Source of the DNA: Planctomycetaceae bacterium
Lineage (GTDB): Bacteria; Planctomycetota; Planctomycetia; Planctomycetales; Planctomycetaceae
Direction of reading: 5' to 3'
DNA length: 64,000 nucleotides
Assembly: GCA_028284885.1 (NCBI GenBank)
Contig: JANQQW010000022.1
Span: 30,394 to 94,393, forward strand
Shown here piece by piece: positions 45,592 to 55,556 of this stretch (within the stretch, counting starts at the first letter, position 1; the number at the start of each line of letters is the position of its first letter). The notes beneath the pieces were generated by a model, which was not told the origin of the DNA, did no database searches, and saw only the letters and a list, made by a program, of their open reading frames with translations. The translations under genes and the position numbers were made by a program.

Positions 45592-45900
45592 ATGAGCAAC
45601 ACGCCTCATGAGGAAGCCCACGCCGCGCATCGTCAGTGGCAGTCCGAGATCGCCTCCTGGCGATCGCGGCGCACGAGGAAGCCGTCGACGCCCAAGCCGA
45701 ACGAATCGGGGGCCACGAGGGTGAACTCGCCCTGCACGAGCGATTCGTCGCCGAGTGTGAACGAACCGCCCGCGACGCCGACTCGACCAGCGAGACTTGG
45801 AGCGAGGCCCACTCCGACGGAGCGCACCGTCATGGTGGACTGTGGGAGATCCAAGAGCGGATCAGAAGTGCGGCAAGGTCGCCAATCGGGAGTACGCGGA
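45592..45900 (+). pseudogene. frameshifted helical small protein
   Basis: It starts ATG SNTPHEEAHAAHRQWQSEIASW at 45592. The helical text then continues in a second frame from about 45655 (LAIAAHEEAVDAQAERIGGH, GELALHERFVAECERTARDA, WEIQERIRSAA), so one indel lies near 45655. The parts together make a heptad-rich, charged helical protein of ~100 residues. No family name can be given. Confidence 0.5.
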
Positions 45901-46048
45901 ACCGGCCCCCGAGTGCTGCGGGGAGACGATGGCACTGGCCGTCGCCCACCTTCGCTACGTCGACGAGAACCAGGCCCCGAGTTCGACCGCGGAGGTGATC
46001 GAGAAGAGCCACCACGCGGGTCGCGTTGAGGACGACCCTTCTCAATGA
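45866..46048 (+). pseudogene. zinc-ribbon/rubredoxin-like fragment
   Basis: A third frame in the same stretch gives KCGKVANREYAEPAPECCGE followed by TMALAVAHLRYVDENQ, resembling the CxxCG...ECCGxxM pattern of small zinc-ribbon or desulfoferrodoxin-like domains. The first CxxC is incomplete and no start is present. It overlaps the end of the frameshifted helical gene. Confidence 0.4.
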
Positions 46049-46087
46049 CTTCGCGTGACGGCCCGCACTCGCTTTGAAAGGGGCATC

Positions 46088-46435
46088 GTGTCCACCGAGT
46101 CGAGCGGGCTTGCCAATCGCGTCGCGTACTTCTCGATGGAGGTCGCGTTCCACCCCGATGTGCCGACGTACGCAGGCGGGCTCGGCATTCTCGCGGGGGA
46201 CACGGTCCGTTCCGCCGCCGACGTCGGTGTCCCCCTCGTGGCCGTCACGCTGCTGCATCGGGCGGGTCACTTCCGACAGCATCTCGACTCTCGGGGCCGG
46301 CAGTCGGAGGAGCCGATGGCGTGGCCGGTGAGCGAGTACGTCCGCGACACCGGTGCCCGATGCACCGTGCAGATCTAGGGGCGAGGGGTCGTCCTCCGGG
46401 CTTGGCATGTGCAGAACGTCTCGGATGCGTTCTGA
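46088..46435 (+). pseudogene. alpha-glucan phosphorylase N-terminal fragment
   Basis: The frame gives VAYFSMEVAFHPDVPTYAGG, LGILAGDTVRSAADVGVPLV and AVTLLHRAGHFRQHLD, the N-terminal signature of glycogen/starch phosphorylases. It is stopped by TAG at 46376-46378, where family members have an acidic residue, then resumes as GRGVVLRAWHV and ends at 46435. More than 500 codons of the enzyme, including the pyridoxal phosphate site, are missing. A GTG at 46088 is the likely original start. Glucan phosphorylase would fit an energy-storage role in a dormancy cluster. Confidence 0.8.
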
Positions 46436-46657
46436 TGCCATGAGCCACCTCTCGGGCTGTGAGCTGTCGAAGACCTCATTCGGCTGCGAGACAGATTCTG
46501 CCGTCGGCGGCCCGTCGGGGCGTCACGCGGTCGAACCGCCGCGTCGTGGTGGCTTTCGCCACAGGCCAATGATCGAACCCAGTGACGCAGTGCGCTGGTC
46601 CGGGGTGCAGAATCGAGTCCGTTGACCCCAGACGTTGCACCTCGACGGAGAACACCG

Positions 46658-46906
46658 ATGCAGACCGGATCATCAACTGCCGATTCGCCCGTTCTGGCTC
46701 GGAGTCCGAGCCAGGGAGAAGTGGCCGAGTTGACGTGCGAGTCGATCGAGTCGATGGACCGCTCGGAGATGCTCGACGCCATCCGGGCCGCGCGGGTTCC
46801 GACGCTGAGCGGTCGCGCGATGGTTCATGTGGAGTTTCTCGACGCGGAGCAGTTGCGACGAATCGTCTACTTTGCCCGGGAGTGCTGCCGTCATCAGGGC
46901 TATTGA
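46658..46906 (+). CDS. Small conserved-looking protein of unknown function
   Basis: An 82-residue protein, ATG at 46658 with GGAG upstream. The C-terminal half has a regular pattern (MDRSEMLDAIRAARVPTLSG; FLDAEQLRRIVYFARECCRH) with an adjacent cysteine pair, resembling small planctomycete proteins that end in CCRxQGY. No enzymatic motif. The spacer before it (46436-46657) shows nothing else. It precedes a 64-residue acidic protein by 32 bp in the same direction. Confidence 0.5.
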   Translation: MQTGSSTADSPVLARSPSQGEVAELTCESIESMDRSEMLDAIRAARVPTLSGRAMVHVEFLDAEQLRRIVYFARECCRHQGY

Positions 46907-46938
46907 GTTTCGGAACACGAACGAGGGAGGAGGGAGCA

Positions 46939-47133
46939 ATGGTCGCCATCTGGAGAAGAGTCATCGAGTCCGCCGGGTCCGTCACGACCGTCGACGAGTT
47001 GGCCGTGGCCACCGAGGAGGAGGCGTTCGAGTTCGTCGACGAACTCGAACCGGAGGATCGCGAAGAGCTGGAACGCGAACTCTGCGAGCATGAGGACCGC
47101 GAAGCGGCTGCCTGGGTCCACTCTCCTCGCTGA
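46939..47133 (+). CDS. Tiny acidic protein
   Basis: A 64-residue frame with ATG at 46939 and a strong AGGAGGGAG ribosome binding site. Over half of residues 20-55 are Asp/Glu (for example DELAVATEEEAFEFVDELEP). One or two helices are likely. No family recognised; the excellent ribosome site and position before the alcohol dehydrogenase (43 bp) favour a real gene. Confidence 0.5.
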   Translation: MVAIWRRVIESAGSVTTVDELAVATEEEAFEFVDELEPEDREELERELCEHEDREAAAWVHSPR

Positions 47134-47176
47134 CCGCGATGCATCTGATTCGTAGACGAGGCACGAAGGAGCAGCG

Positions 47177-48178
47177 ATGAGGGCGATGATCGTCGAGCAG
47201 GTTGCCGACGTTGCGAGTCGGCCGCTCCGGCTTGTCGAGGTTCCCGATCCGATCCCGGGGCCGCATGAGGTGCTCGTCCGGGTCTCCTGCTGCGCGACCT
47301 GTCGCACGGACCTGCACGTGATCGAGGGGGATCTGCCCGTCGTCCGCAGTCCGGTCGTGCCGGGTCATCAGATCGTCGGCACGGTCCAGGCACTCGGACC
47401 GGAGTGCAGTCGGCTGTCGGCCGGCGACCGCATCGGCGTCGCGTGGCTTCGCTCGACGTGCGGCACGTGCCGCTTCTGTCGGAGCGGCCGGGAGAATCTC
47501 TGCGGCGAGGCGCGTTTCACCGGCTACCACGCTGACGGCGGGTACGCCGAGTTGGCGGTCGTGCACGAGGACTTCGCCTACGTGCTGCCCGACGCCTTCG
47601 ACGACGTGCACGCCGCCCCGCTCCTCTGTGCGGGCATCATCGGCTACCGCGCCCTGCGGCGAGCCCGGCTGCCCGAGGGAGGACGGCTGGCGATTCTCGG
47701 CTTCGGGTCGAGTGCCCACGTCGTGATGCAGATTGCTCTACATCGCGGCTGCGAGGTGTTCGTCGTCACGCGCGGTGAGGGGCATCGCGAGTTGGCCCGG
47801 TCGATGGGAGCCGCGTGGGTGGGCGAGGACCCCACCGAGGTTCCCAGTAAGGTCGACAGCGCCGTTCTCTTCGCCCCGGCCGGCGAACTTGTACCCCCAG
47901 CGCTCGAACTTCTCGACAAGGGGGGCACCCTCGCGCTCGCCGGCATTCACATGACCGACGTCCCCGGGCTGGATTACCAGCGGCACCTGTTCCACGAGCG
48001 CGATCTGTGCTCCGTAACGGCCAACACCCGCGAGGACGGCCGCGAACTGCTGGCGGAGGCGGCCCGCGTCCCGGTCCGCGCCTCGGTGACGACGTACCCG
48101 CTCGAGGACGCGAACCGGGCCCTCCTCGATCTCTCGCGCGACCGCATCAACGGCACCGGAGTCCTCCTCGTCCAATGA
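47177..48178 (+). CDS. Zinc-dependent alcohol dehydrogenase family protein
   Basis: A 333-residue medium-chain dehydrogenase/reductase. Catalytic zinc ligands are visible in CATCRTD and PGHQIVG; the structural zinc site has all four cysteines ([15 protein letters not shown]). The nucleotide-binding part has [15 protein letters not shown], where the usual GxGxxG is GFGSSA. ATG at 47177 with GGAGCAGCG upstream. This resembles the AdhA-type enzymes found with stress genes. It overlaps the ABC ATPase start by 4 bp, so it is the head of the exporter operon or co-transcribed with it. Confidence 0.9.
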   Translation: MRAMIVEQVADVASRPLRLVEVPDPIPGPHEVLVRVSCCATCRTDLHVIEGDLPVVRSPVVPGHQIVGTVQALGPECSRLSAGDRIGVAWLRSTCGTCRFCRSGRENLCGEARFTGYHADGGYAELAVVHEDFAYVLPDAFDDVHAAPLLCAGIIGYRALRRARLPEGGRLAILGFGSSAHVVMQIALHRGCEVFVVTRGEGHRELARSMGAAWVGEDPTEVPSKVDSAVLFAPAGELVPPALELLDKGGTLALAGIHMTDVPGLDYQRHLFHERDLCSVTANTREDGRELLAEAARVPVRASVTTYPLEDANRALLDLSRDRINGTGVLLVQ

Positions 48179-48957
48179 GCGACTCCGCACCGAGCAACGC
48201 GACGAGCAGGCCGACTGGCGACGAGGTCGCTGTCGATGCCCGGGGCGACGACGGCGAGTGGGCCTTTCGCGCTCGCTCCGTCTCGAAGAGATACCGCATG
48301 GGCGAGATCGACGTCGTGGCGCTGCGGGACGTCGACCTCGACCTCTTTCCGGGCGAGTTCGTCGTCATCCTCGGGCCGTCCGGGAGCGGAAAGTCGACGC
48401 TGCTGAACATTCTCGGGGGACTGGACACGCCGACCAGCGGCCGCGTGCTGTTCCGGGACCACGATCTCTGCCGGTCGGACGAGGACGAACTGACCCGCTA
48501 TCGCCGCGAGCACGTGGGCTTCGTGTTCCAGTTCTACAACCTCGTCGCCGGGCTGACGGCCCGTGAGAACGTGGCGATCGTGACGGACATCGCCACGCAC
48601 CCGATGCCCGCCGCGGAGGCCCTCGAACTCGTGGGCCTCAACGAACGACTCGACCACTACCCGGCCCAGCTCTCCGGCGGTGAGCAGCAGCGGGTGGCGA
48701 TCGCCCGCGCGATCGCCAAGCGGCCGGACGTCCTGCTCTGCGATGAGCCGACCGGCGCTCTGGATGTGAAGACCGGCATCGTCGTGCTCGACGTCATCGC
48801 CCGGATCAACGCCGAGCTGGGAACGCTGACGGCCGTCATCACCCACAACGCGACGATCGCGGACATGGCCGACCGCGTGATCCGACTGTCGGACGGTCGC
48901 ATCGCCGAGATCACGACGAACCCCTGCCGTCGTCCGGCCCACGAACTCGTCTGGTGA
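48175..48957 (+). CDS. ABC transporter ATP-binding protein (MacB/LolD type)
   Basis: A 260-residue ATPase subunit. Walker [11 protein letters not shown]-loop FVFQFYNL, signature [14 protein letters not shown], Walker [13 protein letters not shown] and the switch VITHNA are all intact. The N-terminal ~30 residues are a charged extension. The Q-loop and GALD motif place it in the MacB/LolD/FtsE group that powers mechanotransmission or lipoprotein export rather than import. Start ATG at 48175 overlaps the dehydrogenase stop. It forms a three-gene unit with the permease and the adaptor. Confidence 0.94.
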   Translation: MSDSAPSNATSRPTGDEVAVDARGDDGEWAFRARSVSKRYRMGEIDVVALRDVDLDLFPGEFVVILGPSGSGKSTLLNILGGLDTPTSGRVLFRDHDLCRSDEDELTRYRREHVGFVFQFYNLVAGLTARENVAIVTDIATHPMPAAEALELVGLNERLDHYPAQLSGGEQQRVAIARAIAKRPDVLLCDEPTGALDVKTGIVVLDVIARINAELGTLTAVITHNATIADMADRVIRLSDGRIAEITTNPCRRPAHELVW

Positions 48958-48972
48958 AGGAGCACTCGGTCC

Positions 48973-51336
48973 GTGCGTACCCTCGACCGCCTGTTGCTCT
49001 CCGACGCCCGACGCAAGTGGGGACAGTCGCTGTCGATCGTGGCGGTGCTCGGCTGCGGCGTGGCGACGTTCGTCATGTCGACGAGCGTCTACCGGACGCT
49101 CGAGGTCTCGCGGGAGCGGTACTACCGCGCGTATCGTTTCGCGGACGTGTTCGCCCAGTTGACCCGCGCTCCCGGTGCAGTCGCCGACCGGTTGCGCGAC
49201 GTCCCCGGCGTCGAGCGGGTCGAGACACGGGTCGTGCGACCGGTCGTGGTCGACCTGCCGACCCTCGACGAACCGATCAGCGCCCGGTTGGTCTCCCTGC
49301 CGGATTCGCCGGAGACCGGTCTGAATGCCGTGCACCTGCGGCGTGGCCGCTGGCCCGATCCCGACCGCCGCGGGGAAGTCGTCCTCAGCGAGCCGTTCGC
49401 CGAGGCCCACCGCGTGCGGCCGGGGGACGAGTTGCACGTCGTCCTGGGGGGCGTCCGACAACGGCTGCGGATCGTGGGAATCGGCCTTTCGCCGGAGTAC
49501 GTCTACGCCGTTCAGCCGGGGCAGTTCCTGCCGGACGACCGCCGCTTCGGCATCCTGTGGATAGCCGAACGCCGCGTGGCGGCGGCGTTCAACATGGAGG
49601 GAGCATTCAACGACGTCTCGCTGCTGCTGCGACCGCGGGCTTCCGAACGAGACGTCCGTTATCGCGTCGATCGCATTCTCGAACCGTACGGATGTCGCGG
49701 TGCCTACGGTCGCGACGAGCAACCGTCGCACCGTCGGCTCGCGGACGAGATGCTGCAGCTCGAGAGCATGGCCGTCGTGATGCCGTTCATCTTCCTCTCG
49801 GCGGCGGCCTTCCTGCTGAACCTCGTCTTCTCGCGGATGGTCGACCACGAGCAGGAACAGATCGCGACGCTGCGGGCCTTCGGCTACTCGGCCCGCGAGA
49901 TCGGCTGGCACTACGGACAACGTCTTGTGGTCCTCGTGGCGGTCGCCGTGGTCTTGGGGACCATGGGGGGCGTCCAACTCGCCCGTGGCATGGCCACGAA
50001 CTTCGCGAACTTCTTTCGCTTTCCGGTACTCGATCACCGTCTCGCCTGGGACGGGGTCGCGCTGGCGACGGTCGTCAGCCTCGCGGCCGGACTCCTCGGC
50101 GGGGCGACCGCACTCCGCCGAGTGATCGCGCTGCCCGCCGCGGTCGCCATGCGTCCGTCGGCGCCGAAGTCGTACCGCCGGGCATTCGTCGAACGAATCG
50201 GCCTCGGTCCCCTACTGAGCCCGATCGCGGCCATGGTCGTTCGGCGGCTGGAGCGGAACTGGCGATCGTCGGCCCTCTCCGTTCTCGCGATGTCCCTCGG
50301 CGTCGCGCTGCTCGTGGTGGGGGCGTTCTTCGAGGACACGATCGACTACGTGATCGACGCGATCTTCGAGGACGCCCAGAGGCAGGACGTGACCCTCGTC
50401 TTCGACGAAGCCGTCTCACCGCGAGCCGCGTACGATATGCGGGCGCTGCCGGGGGTCACTGACGTCGAAGGCTTCCGGAGCACGCCCGTCCGCCTGCACC
50501 GGGGCAACCGGTCGAAACGGATCGGACTCGTGGGACTCAAGCGGCGACCCCGGCTGTTCCGCGTCGTCGACCGGAACGAGCGGGCCGTCGAGATCGCCGA
50601 GCACGGACTGACGATCTCCGAGAAGCTCGGCGAACTGCTCGCAGTTTCGCCCGGTGACGAGGTGCGAGTCGAGTTCCTCGAAGGCGGAATCGAGGACCGC
50701 CGGGTGATCATCTCACGCGTCTTCCCGAACTACACCGATCCGGTCGCCTACACGAATCGCCGGGACCTGCACCGGCTGCTCGGCGAGGGGGAACGTTGGT
50801 CCGGAGCGTATCTCGCCGTCGACCTCGCGGCCGTCGGCGACCTCTACCGCGAGGTCAAGCGGACGCCCGCCGTGGCCGGCATCACCGTCAAGGCCTCCGC
50901 ACTCGAGACCTTCGAGCGCACGGTCACGGAACACCTTCGCCGCATGCGGACCTCCAATGCGATGTTCGCGACGGTGATTGCGTTCGGGGTCATGTTGAGT
51001 TGCTCGCTGATCACGCTCTCGGAGCGAAGCCGCGACCTCGCCACGTTCCGGGTGCTCGGCTTCACGAGGGCCGAGGTGGCCGGGGTCCTGTTGGGGGAAG
51101 TCGCGGCGATCACGTTGATGGCTCTGCCGGTCGGGCTGGTGCTCGGTTACGGCCTCTCTTGGTCGACCACGGTCCTGATGGACACCGAGACGCAGCGCTG
51201 GCCGATGGTCATCTCGCGGGCGACGTTCGCCTACGCGGCTGCGATGACCCTCGCCGCCGCGGCGGTCTCCTCCCTCGTCGTGACGCGACTCGTGTCCCGG
51301 CTCGATCTGATCGCCGTCCTCAAGGTTCGGGAGTAG
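48973..51336 (+). CDS. FtsX-like ABC permease, fused double module
   Basis: A 787-residue membrane protein with two FtsX/MacB permease modules in one chain. The first has an N-terminal helix ([20 protein letters not shown]), a periplasmic part to ~250 and three helices (~255-375). The second repeats the plan ([20 protein letters not shown] at ~435, then periplasmic, then three helices to the end). Such double proteins work as a monomer of the transporter pair with one ATPase type. GTG start at 48973 with AAGGAG upstream. The cargo cannot be deduced, although the linked adaptor suggests export across the envelope. Confidence 0.9.
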   Translation: MRTLDRLLLSDARRKWGQSLSIVAVLGCGVATFVMSTSVYRTLEVSRERYYRAYRFADVFAQLTRAPGAVADRLRDVPGVERVETRVVRPVVVDLPTLDEPISARLVSLPDSPETGLNAVHLRRGRWPDPDRRGEVVLSEPFAEAHRVRPGDELHVVLGGVRQRLRIVGIGLSPEYVYAVQPGQFLPDDRRFGILWIAERRVAAAFNMEGAFNDVSLLLRPRASERDVRYRVDRILEPYGCRGAYGRDEQPSHRRLADEMLQLESMAVVMPFIFLSAAAFLLNLVFSRMVDHEQEQIATLRAFGYSAREIGWHYGQRLVVLVAVAVVLGTMGGVQLARGMATNFANFFRFPVLDHRLAWDGVALATVVSLAAGLLGGATALRRVIALPAAVAMRPSAPKSYRRAFVERIGLGPLLSPIAAMVVRRLERNWRSSALSVLAMSLGVALLVVGAFFEDTIDYVIDAIFEDAQRQDVTLVFDEAVSPRAAYDMRALPGVTDVEGFRSTPVRLHRGNRSKRIGLVGLKRRPRLFRVVDRNERAVEIAEHGLTISEKLGELLAVSPGDEVRVEFLEGGIEDRRVIISRVFPNYTDPVAYTNRRDLHRLLGEGERWSGAYLAVDLAAVGDLYREVKRTPAVAGITVKASALETFERTVTEHLRRMRTSNAMFATVIAFGVMLSCSLITLSERSRDLATFRVLGFTRAEVAGVLLGEVAAITLMALPVGLVLGYGLSWSTTVLMDTETQRWPMVISRATFAYAAAMTLAAAAVSSLVVTRLVSRLDLIAVLKVRE

Positions 51337-51338
51337 AA

Positions 51339-52565
51339 GTGTTGAAACGACTCCTGCGACGTCTCCCGTGGGTTCTCCTGCTCGCCGGTCTCGGTGCGGC
51401 AGTGGTGTGGGGCTTCTGGCCCGTGCCGGTCGACGTCGAGACCGCCACCGTCACCCGCGGCCCGCTCGAGGTCGCCGTTGAGGAGGACGGGATCACGCGA
51501 ATTCGCGAGAAGTACGTCGTCTTCGCGCCGGTGAGCGGAAATCTCCTCCGCATCGACTGGGACGCGGGAGACGAAGTCGCCCGGGACGAGTCCGTGCTCG
51601 CCCGCATCGCCCCCGGTGACTCGAGCCTGCTCGATCCCCGGGCCGTCGCGGAGGCCGAGGCGCGGCTGCGGGCGGCGGAGGCGGCTCGCGAGCAGGCGGC
51701 GGCCGGACTCGTGCGGGCGAAGGAGGCAGCCGAACTCGCCGAGCACCGCTTCGACCGCGTCCGCGAGTTGCACCGCAGCAACACGATCACCCGGGACGCC
51801 TTCGACGAAGCGGAGCACGGACTGCGGATCGCTCGGGCCGACGTGCGTTCCGAGGAATTCGGGCTCCGCGTGGCCGACTTCGAGATCGAACTCGCGAAGG
51901 CGGCCCTGTCGTGGACGACGCCGATGACGGAGGACGACGCCGGCACGAGCGTGCAATCCGCGGGCGACCCGTTGTTGTCGATCAGGGCGCCGGTCAGCGG
52001 ACGAGTGCTCCGCGTACTCCGCGAGGATGCCGGGACGGTGGCGTCGGGCACCCCCCTCGTCGAGATTGGCGAACCGAGGGACCTCGAATTGGTCGTCGAC
52101 GTGCTCTCGACCGACGCCGTCCGCATCGATTCGGGCGACCTCGTTCACGTCCGTCGCTGGGGCGGACCGCACGACCTGCAAGCGGTGGTCCGGCTCGTCG
52201 AACCGGCCGGATTCCTCGAAGTCTCCGCGCTCGGAGTCGAGGAGCAGCGGGTGAACGTGATCGCCGACTTCGTCGATACCGTGGAGGCCCGCGGCCCTCT
52301 CGGCGACGCCTACCGGATCGAGGCCAGGATCGTCGTCGAGAGTCACCCGGACGTGATCCGCGTCCCCGCCGGCGCCCTGTTCCGCGAGGGCGACGAGTGG
52401 TTCGCCTTCCAAGTCGTCGACGGGCGGGCCCGACGGCAGCAAGTGGAGCCGGGGCTGTCGAACGGGCTCGAGACTGAAATCGTCCGAGGTCTCGCGGTCG
52501 ACGACGCAGTCGTCCTGTACCCATCGGACCGCATCGTGGACGGCGTCGCGGTTCGGACCGAGTAG
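51339..52565 (+). CDS. HlyD/RND-type periplasmic adaptor
   Basis: A 408-residue membrane-fusion protein. One N-terminal membrane anchor (LLRRLPWVLLLAGLGAAVVW), a split biotinyl-lipoyl-like domain (YVVFAPVSGNLLRIDWDAGD and SIRAPVSGRVLRVLREDAGT), an alpha-helical hairpin between them (~100-200, rich in Ala/Glu), and a beta-barrel part. GTG at 51339, 2 bp after the permease stop. Together with the ATPase and the double permease it builds a MacAB-like exporter. The 130 bp after it carry no gene. Confidence 0.9.
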   Translation: MLKRLLRRLPWVLLLAGLGAAVVWGFWPVPVDVETATVTRGPLEVAVEEDGITRIREKYVVFAPVSGNLLRIDWDAGDEVARDESVLARIAPGDSSLLDPRAVAEAEARLRAAEAAREQAAAGLVRAKEAAELAEHRFDRVRELHRSNTITRDAFDEAEHGLRIARADVRSEEFGLRVADFEIELAKAALSWTTPMTEDDAGTSVQSAGDPLLSIRAPVSGRVLRVLREDAGTVASGTPLVEIGEPRDLELVVDVLSTDAVRIDSGDLVHVRRWGGPHDLQAVVRLVEPAGFLEVSALGVEEQRVNVIADFVDTVEARGPLGDAYRIEARIVVESHPDVIRVPAGALFREGDEWFAFQVVDGRARRQQVEPGLSNGLETEIVRGLAVDDAVVLYPSDRIVDGVAVRTE

Positions 52566-52696
52566 GGATCGCGTTTCGTCGGCGAATTCCACCAATTCCT
52601 CGAGCAAACGGCGTTTCGATCGGCGACGGGGTGGTGCGAACCGGACCGCCGTTGGGATGGAGCAAAGCTCGACACGAGTGAAACGTGGCTCGAACC

Positions 52697-53287
52697 GTGG
52701 ACCACACTGCCCTCCTCGCTCCCGACCTCTAACAACGCCTCGTCGAGGTCTGGCGGGACTTGCACCAACACCCGGAACTGAGTTGGCAGGAACACTGGAC
52801 AGGAGAGCGGGTCGTCTCGTTTCTCGAGGAACTCGGTGTTCCCGTCCATCGTCGCGTGGAGGGCACCGGCGTCCTCGCGGAGATTCCCGGTCGAGCTCCT
52901 CGGCTATTCGTGACGCTGCGCGCGGACATGGACGCCCTTCCCATTCACGAGGAGACGGGACTGCCGTTCGCCTCCGAGGTCGGTGGGTAAATGCACGTGT
53001 GTGCGCACAGCGGACACTCGACAATCCTCCTCGGCGCGGCTGCCCTCCTCGGGACCGGCGATCCCCCGCCGCTTCCCGTTCGCCTGCTGTTCCAATCGGC
53101 CGAGGAGACGGGCGCGGGAGCCCGGGACTCGGTGGTCCTCCACGTTTCGCGAGAGGCGTGCGCCGAACTCACGCGCCATCAGCCCGATCGCGGGACGCTC
53201 GTCTATCGCAACCTCGCAAGGATGCTCGCGGGGTCGATACCGGCCCGATCGGACAACCCCTCAATGGAGACGTGTGGCGCCGGGTGA
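52697..53287 (+). pseudogene. M20 amidohydrolase (peptidase) remnant with two nonsense codons
   Basis: It starts at a GTG at 52697, stops at TAA 52730-52732, then reads VEVWRDLHQHPELSWQEH, VTLRADMDALPIHEETGLPF, a second TAA at 52988-52990, and MHVCAHSGHSTILLGAAALL. These are the N-terminal motifs of M20 amidohydrolases (HxxPE, LRADMDALP, MHxCGHDxH). The metal motif has further lost Gly and Asp (CAHSGH). The C-terminal half is missing; the last codons are unrelated. The text is too eroded for any function. Confidence 0.82.
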
Positions 53288-53305
53288 GCAGGGCATCGGC
53301 GACGT

Positions 53306-53956
53306 TCAGCCGTGTTCCAGCATCCACTGCGTTGCCGAGCGGACGAGGTCCGTGCCGTTCGCCAAGTCGAGCTTCGTGCGGATCCGCTGACGGTGCGTCT
53401 CGATCGTGTGCACGCTGAGGTGAAGTTGGTCGGCGATCTCCTTCGTCGATCGCCCATGGCCAATCAGTTCGTAGACCTGCATCTCGCGGTTCGAGAGGGC
53501 CTTGACGGGATCCTCCGCGAGTCCGTCGCGGCCGATTAGCATGCGGTGGACGAGGTGCTCCGAGACCTCCGGCCGCAGGTAGATCCCGCCGCCCAGCACG
53601 TGGCGCACGGCTTCGAGGACGGTCGCAGTCGGGGCGTCCTTCGACAGATAGCCGCGTGCCCCCGCCTTCAGGGCGCGATCGGCGTAGAGTTCCTCCTCGT
53701 ACATCGAGAGCACGAGGATCTTCAGGGACGCGTCCCTCGTCGAGAGCCGCTGGACGAGATCGATTCCGCTGTCGCCGCCGAGCTTCACATCGACGACAAC
53801 GAGGTCCGGCCGCTCGCGATCGACCACCTTCAACGCCTCGGCAAGATTGTCGGCCTCCGCACAAACCTCGAGGTCCGGCTCGATTGCGAACGAACTTCGA
53901 ATTCCCATCCGAAACGTGGGGTGGTCGTCCACAAGGACGATGCGTGCAGTTGTCAC
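53306..53956 (-). CDS. NarL/FixJ (LuxR-type) response regulator
   Basis: A 216-residue transcription factor. Receiver domain: acidic pair DD at 10-11 (VLVDDHPTF), phosphoacceptor Asp56 in LVVVDVKLGG, and Lys in YLSKDAP. The C-terminal LuxR helix-turn-helix reads LSNREMQVYELIGHGRSTKE and IADQLHLSVHTIETHRQRIR. This is the same class as DosR and NarL. The likely partner is the HisKA_3 kinase at 42.0-44.1 kb, separated by 9 kb. GTG start at 53956. Confidence 0.94.
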   Translation of the reverse strand: MTTARIVLVDDHPTFRMGIRSSFAIEPDLEVCAEADNLAEALKVVDRERPDLVVVDVKLGGDSGIDLVQRLSTRDASLKILVLSMYEEELYADRALKAGARGYLSKDAPTATVLEAVRHVLGGGIYLRPEVSEHLVHRMLIGRDGLAEDPVKALSNREMQVYELIGHGRSTKEIADQLHLSVHTIETHRQRIRTKLDLANGTDLVRSATQWMLEHG

Positions 53957-54228
53957 GGCTCAAGCCTTCGGGGGGATGGTCCGCAGGCTCTCCGTGCCGA
54001 CTGGATCGTTGATGAAATGGCACGTCCGTCCTACGCAACGTGGGCCGCTTGAACGACCCAAGCTACCAATCCATCGGATCGCGTGCGAGAAGATCTCCGT
54101 CTCGTGGTGAACTCGGCTGGGACTCGAGGACGACGAGACCACGCCGCAGAGTGAGATCGCGGGGAGAACGATGTACGGATCGTTCCCGGACTTCGAGGGA
54201 TTCGTGATTGGAGTGGAGGGAGATCGTC

Positions 54229-54916
54229 GTGCCGAACGGTGGTCGAAGAGTACTCGACGAGGAACTTGCGCGACTGGTGACTCGGATCGGGCACCTCGCG
54301 GACCGGGTGGACGAGGCACTGGGACTCTCGATCCGTGCGCTGCTCAACGGGGACGTGGAACTCGGGGCCCAGGTAGTTGCGGACGACGAGACGATCAACG
54401 GCGATCGGGGCGCCATCGAGCGGGACTGCGTCGCCGTGTTCGCGACGCAGCAACCGGCCGGCACAGACGTTCGGTTCCTCCCGGGAGTCCTCGAACTGTC
54501 AACGGAATCGGAGCGGATGGGCGACTACGCGAAGGGCATTGCCGGGGCCGCACACGGAGGTGGCGAGTGGCTCCCCGTGTTCGAGAGAGGAATCCCGAGA
54601 TCGCCTCCGTGGCCGGGGCGATGCTCCGCGGCGCAATCGGCGCCTACTTGGACCGCGATGCCGAGACCGCCCTGAACGTCGCCAGCGGCGGGTCGAGGTC
54701 GGCTCGCTCAGCGGACGACTGCACCACGATCTCCTCGCCGAACCGCTACGCTGGGGCATCGACCGGACGCTGGAGTTGCTGTCCGTCGTCCACGACCTCG
54801 TCCGCTTCGCCGATCGGGCCGTCAACATCTGCGAGCGCTCGGTCTACGTCGCCTAAGGCGAGTTCGTGGACCTCGATCAACGCGAGATGATTGCCCCGTA
54901 CCACGCCGGAGCCTGA
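54229..54916 (+). pseudogene. PhoU-like regulator broken by a frameshift and stop
   Basis: From a GTG at 54229 (GGAGGGAG upstream) the frame reads LDEELARLVTRIGHLADRVD, DETINGDRGAIERD and ESERMGDYAKGIAG, the first PhoU three-helix unit. Near 54585-54700 it loses phase; the second unit resumes in another frame with WGIDRTLELLSVVHDLVRFA and DRAVNICERSVYVA, then TAA at 54854-54856, followed by GEFVDLDQRE to a TGA at 54916. Intact PhoU proteins control phosphate uptake and persistence. Confidence 0.82.
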
Positions 54917-54924
54917 GAGGGGAG

Positions 54925-55395
54925 TCACTCGCCAGCCCGGTGCTCGTCCCCGATGGCCTGACGAATCAGCGACCGTTCGGACTGCTCGTGTTCCGACAAC
55001 CGCTGCACGAATCGCTCGAAGTCGCGGCACAGTTGGTTCAACCCGCTCCCGACTGAATCGTCCGTTCCCAGGTGGTCCACGGTTTCCCTCAGAACGTCGT
55101 TCAACTCGCGCAGCAGTGCCGCGGCTCGAGGCGAGAGTTCCGGTGCCAAGCCGAGGGCATCTGCGAGGTATCCTCCCTCTTCTTCCCGAACGATGGCCAC
55201 GCTCGCGAGGCGGTAAGGGGGACGGACCGTCGTCTGTTCCGAACCCCGTGGAGTTCGGTGTTGTTGAGTCACACGTCCCACGACGGGGATGTTACCGCGT
55301 TCGACCACGCTCACAACGCGAAACCACGGGCCCCACACCCGAACTGTCCCGTTCAGGGCATACTCCGTCCCAGACTCGATTACTGATCTTTCCAT
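54925..55395 (-). CDS. Protein of unknown function, helical C-terminus
   Basis: A 156-residue protein; ATG at 55395 with GAGGAG 7 bp upstream. Residues 1-75 are beta-rich (YALNGTVRVWGPWFRVVSVV), residues 85-156 two or three helices with several His/Glu (LRELNDVLRETVDHLG; FVQRLSEHEQSERSLIRQAI), slightly hemerythrin-like, though the ligand pattern is incomplete. No family name. It lies convergent with the broken PhoU gene, 8 bp from its end. Confidence 0.55.
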   Translation of the reverse strand: MERSVIESGTEYALNGTVRVWGPWFRVVSVVERGNIPVVGRVTQQHRTPRGSEQTTVRPPYRLASVAIVREEEGGYLADALGLAPELSPRAAALLRELNDVLRETVDHLGTDDSVGSGLNQLCRDFERFVQRLSEHEQSERSLIRQAIGDEHRAGE

Positions 55396-55556
55396 GCAAG
55401 CTCCTCGATGAGTACACGCTCGAAGATCACGTGTCCGATGTACGTCCCCATCGAGATATTGCACTCCGGCAGTTCGTCTTGACCTTGCCTCCTGAACCGA
55501 GCCCGGTTGTCGAGTAGTGTCTCGTCGATCTGGGCCTTGAACAGGAGAGCGACGTC

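Noticed and set aside
19357..46378. Three genes interrupted only by TAG (19357, 40623, 46376) might indicate recoding of the amber codon.
   Set aside because: Several intact genes in the window end in TAG (stops at 17973, 23610, 27939, 29399, 51336 and 52565), the inferred ancestral residues differ (Gln, Trp, acidic), and other broken genes use TAA. Independent mutations explain it better.
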